Origin: Candidatus Poseidoniaceae archaeon
GTDB taxonomy: Archaea > Thermoplasmatota > Poseidoniia > Poseidoniales > Poseidoniaceae
Assembly: GCA_013329925.1 (NCBI GenBank)
Contig: DUJK01000188.1
Span: 985 to 11,206, forward strand
Length of the DNA stretch: 10,222 nucleotides
Direction of reading: 5' to 3'
Shown: piece after piece, positions 6,201 to 10,222 of the stretch
Layout: each line of letters opens with the position of its first letter
Position numbering within the stretch: position 1 is the first letter of the stretch
Position numbers and translations under genes: made by a program
Notes under the pieces: model-generated
Told to the model about the DNA's origin: nothing
Database searches by the model: none
The model's input: only the letters and a program-made list of their open reading frames with translations

Positions 6201-9158
6201 AGGCGATAATTGATTACTGGTTGCACCATTACCTAATTTTCCGACATTGCCAAATCCCCAACAGGCCATTGTTGCATCATCAAGAATTGCACAAGTATGT
6301 CCAGAACCGGCAATCAATGCTTGAGCTGTACGGCCAACACCCAAACTATCAGTTGTAGTTGGAATTAACACATCGTTGGTTGTTCCAGTACCGGTTGACT
6401 CTCCGCCACCCCAACAACTAACTGTGCCATCATCAATTATTGCACAACCATGGCCGCCGCCTTGAACAACTTGTTTGGCATATCTATTGACGCCAAGAGA
6501 TGCTGTGAAGGTTGGCGTGTTTTGCAATGCGGTATTACCTGTGCCCAAGCGACCATTACTACCTTGGCCCCAACACATTATTCTTCCATCGTTCAACACT
6601 GCGCATGTCTGGGCATAGCCAGCATCGAGATCTACAGCGTATAGTCCAGTAGGAAAAGCAGAGATTGAATATGGAATTTGAGACCAAGAATATTGCCCAT
6701 GAGTCCCATATCCAAGTTGGCCTAAGTTATTTTTACCCCAACATTTTACTGAACCATCTATTATTATTGCACAAGTATACTCGTACCCTGCCGCGATTAC
6801 AATAGCCTTAGATGCGCCTGTAAATCCAGTCGAAGAAGTTGGAACATATTTGGCAATCTGAGAATTATCTCCGAGTTGACCGTTGTCGTTTCGCCCCCAG
6901 CATTTTACATCTCCATCGTCAAGAAGTGCGCATGTATGAAACCCACCTAACGCAAGATCGACTGCTTTCACACCGACACCTAAAGATGCTGTAGGAGTAG
7001 GGACATATTTGTCAGTCTGGGTACCATCTCCTAACTGGCCAAAATTATTGCTGCCCCAACAACTAACAGTTCCATCATTTAGAATTGCACAAGAATGGTA
7101 TGCGGATGTCGCTACTTCAACTGGATAAAGTCCAGCTCCAAATGAGGTTATTTCAATTGGTAGGGAAGAAAAGACTCCATTACCATGAAGACCATTGCCA
7201 AGGTTTCCATATTCGTTATTTCCCCAGCAATATAGTGACTGTGAATCTGAGATTATACAATTAGAGTTTCCATATCCTGATGCTATTGATTGTCTATAAC
7301 CTTCGGTATATCCGTTCCAATTGTTCCAATGTGTGCCGTCTGGCAGAGGGTATGCATGTACGTCACCCGAGCGATGGTCGGCTACTGCATCGACAGCGTT
7401 TCGATGGAGTGTTGAATTCTTGTTGTTAATGTCGCCATCAGTCAAGAAGATGATGTCGTTCTTGCCAGTAGAATTGAATACGGTGTTGTTGTGAATGTCA
7501 TGATAGTCCCCTTTGACCATCAATCCACCAGCTGCATTCCAGATAACATTGTGGTGCATCGTTCCATTTCGACCTTCTCCTGCTTCTCCTATCGGTGCAT
7601 CAAATCTAGCGCCATATTTGATTATATCATGTATCCAATTATAGGCGATTTCTGCGCCGGGTGCTTCTCCCTGCATAACTTGGACAACTGCTCCATCACT
7701 TTGCAAATGTCCGACATCCCAAACATCGTTGTAGAAAACTTTCGGAGCATCACCAATGGAAAGCACCGAGGATGCGCCAGTCAGGTGAACGCTGTTGTTG
7801 GTAAAGTACATGTCACGCCCACCTTCGTAAACTGTCGTCATCAAACCTTTTTGGTCAGCTGCCGTCCAATCAATAGCATGGAAGTAAGAATTGTTGACTG
7901 TGTTGTTGTTTGATTGACCGCCAGAGCCGTGGAATTCAAGCGCTCCACCGTCGGTATCGGTGATAGAAATCTGGTCAACAAAAGTGTTAGTACAACGATA
8001 GAAACGGGTCATCCAGCGGTCATCTTCTGATTCACCAGCGATGCTCAGTCCACGCTTTGAGGTACTTGGATATTCGAGTGTCGAGTTGGTAAAACTACAT
8101 CTGTCACAATTGTTGAAGTTGACTGTTGTGCCAAAGAAATCAATGCCTTGAATCGTTACACGGTCAGAATTGTCAACGCTAATGGCAAATGGTTGGACCT
8201 TGACTCGCAAATCCAAGTTGTTTGCATCTTGGCCGCCTGGAGTCTTGTAATGCAAACGACTGTTATCATTATCAAACCACCATTCGCCTTCAATATCGAT
8301 TAACTCGCGCTTGCCTTCCAAAAAGTAAGCATGGTGTTTATTTTTCCAAGAAACTCCAGATGGGTCGTAAGAGAAAGTCCCGTTGGCGCTATTCCAGCCA
8401 GTAATTTCACGACTATTGCTGCGAAATGAGCCAAGATTGAGAATCGCAATTGCGCCAATGGGGTCTAATCCTGTGGCGTTGATGGTCTCGTTGAGACCAT
8501 TGTGAACACCGGCTTCTGGTCCAGCATCGGTTAGCCAGCCTTTGGTGTAAGCGCCGTTGTTACTGGTCAAAGTCCCCTCAGCCCAGTACGAACGGTTGAA
8601 CACTGTTTCATCAGAGAACTGAGCGTTTGGCCAACGAGCCGGTACTTGCTCATCATAATTGTAGAATAATTGCCAACCTGCTTGAGGCAAGTCAACTTCC
8701 TGAATTCCGGTACCATCTGCAATCCCCCAAGTTGCATCCATATCATCTGAGATACTTTTGGTTCCATCAAATACAACTTTGGCGCCATCTGCAGAACGAA
8801 TTAGTAGATCGTCTAAATTGTCAATCGTGACATTATCATGATAATTACCAGATTGGAGAATGATTTCATCACCGGATATCGCAGCCGAAACTGCTTCACT
8901 CAAACTATTTTTAGGACAGTTTACCGTACCAGACCAAGTCGCTGAACCATTGATTGGGTCAACATAAATTGGCGTGCCTGCGCCCCTTGTGAAGGTGTCA
9001 CAACCAGCATTCGATTCAAGAATTGAACTATCTGAAAGTTCGCTCTCTACCTCGAATTTGGAAACAATATCGTTGATTCCGGCAGACCAAGTCATCGAGA
9101 CCATTAGGAACACAATGAACAGGGAGGTTTTGATTTTCTTCGACGATTTTACCGACAG
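1..9158 (-). CDS. Giant secreted multidomain protein: beta-helix, RCC1 propeller, He_PIG domains with inserted propellers (C-terminus outside window)
   Basis: One frame stays open for 3,052 codons from the proposed start to the left edge, with no stop found while translating by eye. Order of parts: signal peptide (1-27), right-handed beta-helix (about 60-615), seven RCC1 repeats (about 618-995), beta-helix-like closing segment (about 996-1028), GCTD...DGSC motif (1053-1073), then He_PIG Ig-like domains, at least four of them split by propellers of SIAIDSN..HISY blades. The start is uncertain. No ATG precedes the signal peptide; CTG at 9158 is preceded by GGAGG with a 7-base spacer and gives a basic N-region (SVKSSKKIK) before the hydrophobic core. 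Later in-frame starts (GTG 9113, ATG 9104, ATG 9095) would cut into the signal peptide. The fourth propeller is incomplete, so several hundred further residues are expected. Such a protein should act outside the cell, probably in binding or degrading glycans; that role is inferred. No anchor or sorting signal is visible because the end is missing. Confidence 0.93.
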   Translation of the reverse strand, partial: MSVKSSKKIKTSLFIVFLMVSMTWSAGINDIVSKFEVESELSDSSILESNAGCDTFTRGAGTPIYVDPINGSATWSGTVNCPKNSLSEAVSAAISGDEIILQSGNYHDNVTIDNLDDLLIRSADGAKVVFDGTKSISDDMDATWGIADGTGIQEVDLPQAGWQLFYNYDEQVPARWPNAQFSDETVFNRSYWAEGTLTSNNGAYTKGWLTDAGPEAGVHNGLNETINATGLDPIGAIAILNLGSFRSNSREITGWNSANGTFSYDPSGVSWKNKHHAYFLEGKRELIDIEGEWWFDNDNSRLHYKTPGGQDANNLDLRVKVQPFAISVDNSDRVTIQGIDFFGTTVNFNNCDRCSFTNSTLEYPSTSKRGLSIAGESEDDRWMTRFYRCTNTFVDQISITDTDGGALEFHGSGGQSNNNTVNNSYFHAIDWTAADQKGLMTTVYEGGRDMYFTNNSVHLTGASSVLSIGDAPKVFYNDVWDVGHLQSDGAVVQVMQGEAPGAEIAYNWIHDIIKYGARFDAPIGEAGEGRNGTMHHNVIWNAAGGLMVKGDYHDIHNNTVFNSTGKNDIIFLTDGDINNKNSTLHRNAVDAVADHRSGDVHAYPLPDGTHWNNWNGYTEGYRQSIASGYGNSNCIISDSQSLYCWGNNEYGNLGNGLHGNGVFSSLPIEITSFGAGLYPVEVATSAYHSCAILNDGTVSCWGSNNFGQLGDGTQTDKYVPTPTASLGVGVKAVDLALGGFHTCALLDDGDVKCWGRNDNGQLGDNSQIAKYVPTSSTGFTGASKAIVIAAGYEYTCAIIIDGSVKCWGKNNLGQLGYGTHGQYSWSQIPYSISAFPTGLYAVDLDAGYAQTCAVLNDGRIMCWGQGSNGRLGTGNTALQNTPTFTASLGVNRYAKQVVQGGGHGCAIIDDGTVSCWGGGESTGTGTTNDVLIPTTTDSLGVGRTAQALIAGSGHTCAILDDATMACWGFGNVGKLGNGATSNQLSPAPVTTSGVPQNWQISDFLVDADNRDFRPKWGSPLHVLGAGAYDADDANPWSPGIDWTYSAISSPTVGCTDEGALNYDGNAEFEDGSCYYLTIASSTTSAQLSASTPMTPITMTPTTSYVTNTSSQPFDYSPHGIVVHQDADIAIDRNGNSHICFRTNAGNGDLFYMTDVTGSWAWEGVDAGSTNLGTECQIAIDSNDNIHIIYQKITNMNIKYATRAISTDGSVSGLGTWAISNAVSLPEVGSYISMHIAEDDTVYVAYFQGPPEGQDLLWSKKIPGGSWSHGTIDTSGNTGRYNSIVYDELNSAVHVSYKRGDTNNLRYAVKESGSSWAKQNVDATQSTNGDTSIAIDSNGYVHIAYSNNAGSKILYSTNSAGSGFVTTTVDDGADGQFGLVLRLDDNDNAHIAYHNGNGDTLNYSSNAQGSWISQILDGDSSNVGEGVEMELDTNGDLFLTYLNMDDNQRMVGKFRSLANTETYEIHPDLPSGLSFGANNGTIWGTPTAGFSATDYTIYANTTTQSATTTVQLMSMWQVEPSVAGVEVMKDDTITPITFNWTGWSSSVHNSSSVAYNAGQSGFYNSIVTDSNSKVHIVSYRAGSKEDLRYTTNESGSWVTTTIDSDMRVGQYCSIAIDSSDGLHVSYHRNEGNDLKYAYKASGSNSWSKETIDTSGGKYTAIAIDSNDNPHISYRESGGEFTHATCTGNCLSALSWSFSPIITGVDVEWGSIAIDSSDHIHVAMYDATSDDLHYATDTSGTWVSSNLKDIFNAGGMALDIAVSPITDEPGISYLNAHTDDLEYKVYDGSSWSTEVVHSSGSVGRYNSLAYDSQGSAHISYEMNGAAFDNLWYATDATGSWVTKGIYIHPTERTGLDTAITVDVNDDIHIAHRNTVNSGNLYHETIQGHITSSSPRSALDGATCNFSPSLPTGLNVQAGTCTISGAPNIPQVNTTHTITATSSTGLSYTGEFYLNVMAQTPVISYTGSPFSLTKDDAISTITPTNTGGAATSWSISPVEPTGLTFDTSTGEITGTPTILQTSPVTYTITATNTGGTDTTTISLSILEQVPSISYSTTVFDLIVGEAMNSITPSNSGGAATSWSISPGVPTGLTFDTATGELSGTPTAQSASQPYTVTATNSGGTDTATLTIEVQVFATLTSSVDGISDVPNSTITPITFTHTINGNTSSPAWTTGVSTSSSQVIDGSFAHGNDIAQGPNGAMAIVGYEATSDDMKLAYYYDGSWTTSVIQNSVTPLRYPSIGIDSTGVIHITYLDMTNDVLRYATNASGTWQLSDIDTTTASVSNLATGIIPGTDLAIDSTDNLHIVFSTKDPTNNKQSINYTTNQGGSWASTVISDILKDAVDPAIALDSNDKAHVSYYRDSGSDLIYATNEGGAWTREIVEETLNVGKYSSIAVDYNDEVHISYLYANNNDLKLASGSAGSWSISTVKASHNVEHTSIAADSNGDLHIIYSYSDFANNKKLYYFTNQSGSWVSTILTSDGGLSCSMIIDANDDIHIAHADPAINTELEYATMPGSGKGVKQHTTWEISPALPAGLHMNWRNGTISGTPTSIYSNTTHTIYANISGNSVSTTIYLEFQLGAPNISYVQNDLTLDIDVAMSTVSPSNSGGAVVTWSISPSFSNGLNFDTSTGEITGTPNLIQSRTEYTITATNSAGTSITYTNITVNDAIPIVSYSALVLTKGIAMTPAIPSSTGGAVVSWSLWGATALPAGLSLDPSTGVISGTPTTTTTTSYYVINASNSGGNASATIPITVNEQVPSISYTQNNLTLTKGTVMGTVSPTNSGGAVTTWSISPGFSNGLNFDTSTGEITGTPNLIQTRTEYTITATNSVGTSTAFVNITINDAAPIISYSLDDISATISVPISPHSNPTNTGGVVTSWEISPDPGPRFHFSEINGVISGTPGVLLARSQYTIYANNSGGSSVAYVNVTINDAAPAISYNPDWFELTKDVAMSPTATPSNAGGAIPSTVIDSTGIVGGYSSIAIDSNGYKHISYYDATNVELKYATDKSGSWVTILVDAIGHVGQYSSIAIDSNDAVHISYYDSSHADLKYATC
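376..1437 (-). repeat. Four tandem unsplit He_PIG Ig-like domains
   Basis: Four units of about 88 residues between propellers C and D (boundaries near 1437, 1167, 904, 639 and 376). Each has GGAV..WSISP, GLNFDTSTGEITGTP or a close variant, and YTITATNS.GTS. The first and third are nearly the same at DNA level: 1201-1364 and 673-836 differ at about 20 of 164 bases by my count, with a period of 528 bases, exactly two domains. The fourth (376-639) is the most diverged. Confidence 0.85.
1626..2660 (-). other. Inserted propeller C, seven sialidase-like blades
   Basis: Residues about 2167-2511. Seven blades: DIAQGPNGAMAIVGY, SIGIDSTGVIHITYL, DLAIDSTDNLHIVFS, AIALDSNDKAHVSYY, SIAVDYNDEVHISYL, SIAADSNGDLHIIYS and MIIDANDDIHIAHAD. 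The N-side is NSTITPITFTHTI. The C-side is TTWEISPALPAGLHM...GTISGTPT. The first and last blades are the most diverged, as in propeller A. Confidence 0.8.
2770..3300 (-). repeat. Two tandem unsplit He_PIG Ig-like domains
   Basis: Two units of about 88 residues (roughly 1954-2130). Each reads SISY...L..G.AM..ITP.N.GGAATSWSISP..PTGLTFDT.TGE..GTPT, then Y.(I/V)TATN.GGTDT. This is the He_PIG (putative Ig) pattern, an all-beta spacer and adhesion module of surface proteins. They separate propeller modules B and C. Confidence 0.85.
3475..4530 (-). other. Inserted propeller B, seven sialidase-like blades
   Basis: Residues about 1544-1895. Seven blades: SIVTDSNSKVHIVSY, SIAIDSSDGLHVSYH, AIAIDSNDNPHISYR, SIAIDSSDHIHVAMY, a diverged DIAVSPITDEPGISYL, SLAYDSQGSAHISYE and AITVDVNDDIHIAHR. 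It is flanked by DDTITPITFNWTGW on the N-side and CNFSPSLPTGLNVQAG...ISGAP on the C-side, the two halves of one He_PIG domain. Confidence 0.8.
4800..5830 (-). other. Inserted propeller A, seven sialidase-like blades
   Basis: Residues about 1110-1454. Seven blades can be counted from their core strands: DIAIDRNGNSHICF, QIAIDSNDNIHIIY, MHIAEDDTVYVAYF, SIVYDELNSAVHVSY, SIAIDSNGYVHIAY, LRLDDNDNAHIAYH and MELDTNGDLFLTYL. Most end in a L.YAT..SGSW-like strand. It lies inside a He_PIG domain, whose front half is TPMTPITMTPTTS and whose back half is EIHPDLPSGLSF...GTIWGTPT. Confidence 0.8.
5940..6002 (-). other. GCTD...DGSC cysteine motif
   Basis: Residues 1053-1073 begin GCTDEGALNYDG and end EFEDGSC, with cysteines 1054 and 1073. 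This short motif recurs in secreted proteins of marine bacteria and archaea, where it often separates larger domains. Its function is not known to me. Here it marks the switch from the enzyme-like N-terminal part to the He_PIG and propeller part. Confidence 0.75.
6075..6173 (-). other. Beta-helix closing segment displaced by the RCC1 domain
   Basis: Residues about 996-1028 read ISDFLVDADNRDFRPKWG followed by SPLHVLGAGAYD. In many secreted beta-helix proteins a similar string (F.DA..DFR...GSP..DAGA) directly follows the last helix rungs. Here 380 or so residues of RCC1 repeats lie in between. The call rests on motif resemblance only. Confidence 0.5.
6175..7307 (-). other. RCC1-type beta-propeller, seven repeats
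   Basis: Residues about 618-995. Seven copies of CAILNDGTVSCWG..N.GQLGDG begin at cysteines 634, 690, 743, 796, 852, 905 and 956, a spacing of 51-56 residues. This matches the RCC1 family, whose seven repeats form a closed seven-bladed propeller. Every repeat keeps C-x9-C-W-G, which would suit one disulphide per blade in an exported protein. RCC1 propellers usually bind other macromolecules; the partner here is unknown. The domain sits between the beta-helix and a segment that looks like the beta-helix end. Confidence 0.9.
7310..8981 (-). other. Right-handed parallel beta-helix domain, carbohydrate-active-enzyme-like
   Basis: Residues about 60-615 of the giant protein. The domain opens with IYVDPINGS and SLSEAVSAAISGDEI...GNYHDNVTI, the usual entry of beta-helix proteins of the pectate lyase and NosD kind. 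It then carries a QLF...PARWPN element (PARWPN at 173-178) and YFLEGKRELID..GEWWFD...LHY (about 275-305). Both resemble elements of large beta-helix glycoside hydrolases and lyases. The later part has typical rung motifs such as NNSYFHAIDW, FTNNSVHLTG, MHHNVIWN and IHNNTVFN. Polysaccharide binding or cleavage is likely from the fold. No catalytic residue set can be assigned by eye, so activity is unproven. Confidence 0.8.
9078..9158 (-). other. Signal peptide of the giant protein
   Basis: Residues 1-27 from the CTG start. A basic stretch (K4, K7, K8, K10) is followed by a hydrophobic core, LFIVFLMVSM, and then TWSAG, where cleavage could fall after A26 or G27. This predicts Sec export. The shape is right only if translation begins at or upstream of 9158; the internal GTG and ATG codons lose the basic region. 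Confidence 0.8.
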
Positions 9159-9163
9159 CGTAA

Positions 9164-9185
9164 CGCCTCCCCTAAAGGGGAGGCG
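9164..9185 (-). promoter_or_regulatory. Perfect 9-bp GC-rich inverted repeat over the ribosome binding site
   Basis: CGCCTCCCC, a 4-base loop TTTA, then GGGGAGGCG on the minus strand. It lies between the stop of the 169-residue gene and the giant gene. It could control translation of the giant gene by hiding its ribosome binding site. It could also stabilise the 3' end of the upstream message. No T-run follows, so it is not a typical intrinsic terminator. Confidence 0.5.
9166..9170 (-). promoter_or_regulatory. Ribosome binding site supporting a CTG start
   Basis: GGAGG, inside GGGGAGG, lies 7 bases before CTG at 9158. No ATG, GTG or TTG lies at a suitable distance in the correct frame. The site is the 3' arm of the hairpin at 9164-9185, so it may be masked in the folded mRNA. 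Confidence 0.55.
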
Positions 9186-9223
9186 GTATTTCTCCGGTTT
9201 ATTTGTTACCCTATCAATAGAGG

Positions 9224-9733
9224 TTATTCTTCCTCAGTATTTGGCAACGGCCAAGCCATTTTTGACTTGTGCGGCCAGCCTTTTTTAGTGGTATCAAAAC
9301 CGAGAGAGGTGAATTTTTTTCTGGCTTTTCGCCAAACTGGGAGTAAGAAACCTATTTTTGACCGTTCGCCAAAAGTCCACCGCCAAGGACATCTAGGCAA
9401 ACTAGCAACCCAATTATCAATCAGAGATTTTGTAACTGGTAAGTTTGGGCCGCCAGGCAAAAGAAATGATGCGATGTTAATTGCCCCATGAGAACCTCTA
9501 GTTTCTGACCAACAAGCTAGTTCAAGACCTCGTAGTGGCCCGTCTAGTATTTTGATTCCAATTGTCCGAGTGGATTGCGCCATTGGAATAATTATCGCAA
9601 ACCGATCAACTAATCTAGCACCTTCATGCCGTTCTATTTCCCAACCTGCTTGTTCAACAAGTTTGCGAAATGCTTTCACACATTGTACTGGTGAAACACT
9701 GACCTCTAAATCAGTAGTAACTTTTCGTACCAT
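9224..9733 (-). CDS. Hypothetical soluble protein, 169 residues, tryptophan-rich
   Basis: I do not recognise a family. The start is ATG at 9733, chosen because AAAGGAAGG lies 7 bases upstream; an in-frame TTG at 9754 would add seven residues that overlap this site. There is no signal peptide and no membrane segment. The N-terminal half (VSPVQCVKAFRKLVEQAGWE, then RFAIIIP and TIGIKILDGPLRGLEL) looks like a compact alpha/beta domain. The C-terminal half is rich in Trp and basic residues (PRCPWRWTFGERSK, PVWRKARKK, KKGWPHKSK) and ends in NTEEE. It has eight Trp in all. The basic, aromatic tail could suit nucleic-acid or ribosome contact, but that is a guess. It lies 177 bases after the ribosomal stalk gene and 65 bases before the giant gene, all on one strand. 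Confidence 0.85.
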   Translation of the reverse strand: MVRKVTTDLEVSVSPVQCVKAFRKLVEQAGWEIERHEGARLVDRFAIIIPMAQSTRTIGIKILDGPLRGLELACWSETRGSHGAINIASFLLPGGPNLPVTKSLIDNWVASLPRCPWRWTFGERSKIGFLLPVWRKARKKFTSLGFDTTKKGWPHKSKMAWPLPNTEEE

Positions 9734-9740
9734 GATGTTG

Positions 9741-9749
9741 CCTTCCTTT
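9741..9749 (-). promoter_or_regulatory. Ribosome binding site of the 169-residue gene
   Basis: AAAGGAAGG ends 7 bases before ATG at 9733. This decides the ATG start over the upstream TTG at 9754. Confidence 0.7.
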
Positions 9750-9750
9750 G

Positions 9751-9788
9751 ACAACGCTTAGACTACTAAGATAACAAACTAGCGTTGT
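9751..9788. repeat. 8-bp inverted repeat in the leader of the 169-residue gene
   Basis: ACAACGCT at 9751-9758 is matched by AGCGTTGT at 9781-9788. A smaller dyad, CTTAG-ACTA-CTAAG (9757-9770), lies partly within it. The position just upstream of the ribosome binding site would suit an operator or a leader RNA fold. No clear archaeal TATA box was found nearby. Confidence 0.4.
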
Positions 9789-9810
9789 GTTTTGCACAGC
9801 TCAACTAGCG
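9777..9810. repeat. Short direct repeat AACTAGCG
   Basis: AACTAGCG occurs at 9777-9784 and 9803-9810, 26 bases apart, upstream of the 169-residue gene. The first copy overlaps the right arm of the inverted repeat. It may be a protein-binding site or chance. Confidence 0.3.
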
Positions 9811-9910
9811 GCCTGTCATTGGACGAGGCTTTCCGTGAGTGACCGATGAACCGTGTCGATATGCTGTCGCCCTCTCTGGGCAACGTAAATCGGATGGTTA
9901 TCCGTCTTGC

Positions 9911-10216
9911 TCAACCGAAAAGCGAGCCTAGACCTTCGAATCCTGCACCGTCGTCTTCTTCCTCTTCCTCTTCGGCAGGGGCTTCTTCAGCGGCAGCAGG
10001 TGCGGCACCGCCAGCTGCAGGAGCAGCGGCAGCAGGTGCGGCAACAGCTTGGGTCATAGCTTCAGCGATGTCAACACCAGCAAGTGAAGCAACAAGTGCT
10101 TTCACTCTAGCGTCGTCAGCCTTTACGCCAGCAGCCTTCAAAACGGCGCCAACAGCTTTCTCATCAATGTCTTTTTCAGCAGCGTGCAGTAACATAGCAG
10201 CGTATACATATTCCAT
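9911..10216 (-). CDS. rpl12: Ribosomal protein P1 (archaeal L12 stalk protein)
   Basis: Complete, 101 residues, the usual length for archaeal P1. Dimers of this protein bind protein P0 (L10) and form the flexible ribosomal stalk that recruits and stimulates the translational GTPases. Residues 1-57 are the helical dimerisation domain, starting [13 protein letters not shown] and including [21 protein letters not shown]. Residues about 58-75 are an Ala/Gly/Pro hinge. The end is an acidic run, [20 protein letters not shown], whose last residues are the conserved factor-binding tail of archaeal P1. Only six bases upstream of the ATG are in the window, so no promoter can be judged. In archaea this gene normally follows L11, L1 and L10 genes, so L10 is expected just beyond the right edge. 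Its base composition is visibly more GC-rich than the giant gene. Confidence 0.97.
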   Translation of the reverse strand: MEYVYAAMLLHAAEKDIDEKAVGAVLKAAGVKADDARVKALVASLAGVDIAEAMTQAVAAPAAAAPAAGGAAPAAAEEAPAEEEEEEDDGAGFEGLGSLFG

Positions 10217-10222
10217 ATTTTT

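Larger units (their letters stand above)
9734..9910. other. Gap between the stalk gene and the 169-residue gene
   Basis: There is no supported gene or tRNA here. A small dyad, CGGAT-GGTT-ATCCG (9891-9904), lies just after the stalk gene stop, but no T-run follows, so termination there is doubtful. The inverted and direct repeats listed separately lie at the other end. The promoter of the 169-residue gene, if it has its own, should be here. Confidence 0.5.

Noticed and set aside
7491..7913. Plus-strand open frame of 140 codons
   Set aside because: It lies opposite well-formed beta-helix rungs on the minus strand, and its own translation shows no domain pattern.
9164..9185. Hairpin as an intrinsic terminator
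   Set aside because: No T-run follows on either strand, and archaeal termination usually depends on T-rich stretches. Overlap with the ribosome binding site makes a translational role more likely.
8974..9491. Plus-strand open frames running over the start of the giant gene and into the 169-residue gene
   Set aside because: They overlap the signal peptide and the C-terminus of supported minus-strand genes, and show no recognisable protein.
9780..9910. Possible tRNA or small RNA after the stalk gene
   Set aside because: There is no T-loop-like GGTTCRA sequence, no cloverleaf pairing and no anticodon arm; only a 5-bp dyad was found.

Overview
The window looks archaeal, most likely a marine planktonic Euryarchaeote of the Marine Group II / Poseidoniales type. 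This is an inference. It rests on a complete archaeal-type ribosomal stalk protein P1 (aL12) at the right edge and on a giant secreted protein built from He_PIG Ig-like domains, beta-propellers and a GCTD...DGSC cysteine motif, a style I associate with that group. All supported genes are on the minus strand, so the window reads biologically from right to left.

Right edge to left edge: (1) 9911-10216, ribosomal protein P1/L12, complete. (2) 9734-9910, a 177-base gap with a short inverted repeat and a short direct repeat. (3) 9224-9733, an unrecognised 169-residue soluble protein with a good ribosome binding site. (4) 9159-9223, a 65-base gap with a perfect 9-bp GC-rich hairpin whose second arm is the ribosome binding site of the next gene. 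(5) 1-9158, about 90 % of the window: one uninterrupted reading frame of 3,052 codons that runs off the left edge. It has no ATG in front of its signal peptide. The best-placed start is a CTG seven bases after GGAGG.

The giant protein reads in order: signal peptide; a right-handed parallel beta-helix resembling carbohydrate-active enzymes; an RCC1-type propeller of exactly seven repeats, each with a C-x9-C-W-G pair; a short segment that looks like the displaced end of the beta-helix; a GCTD...DGSC motif; then a long series of He_PIG (putative Ig) domains. At least four of these He_PIG domains are split. A sialidase-like propeller of SIAIDSN..HISY blades sits each time at the same place, between the front half (TPIT / SNAGGA) and the back half (W.ISP.LP.GL...G.I.GTP). 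The three complete inserted propellers have seven blades each; the fourth is cut by the window edge. Six unsplit He_PIG domains stand in tandem between them.

The nested, repeated architecture is the most unusual thing here. A plausible overall role is a cell-surface or secreted glycan-binding or glycan-degrading adhesin, but no substrate can be read from the sequence. Nothing in the window links the giant protein functionally to the stalk protein; they may simply be neighbours on the same strand.
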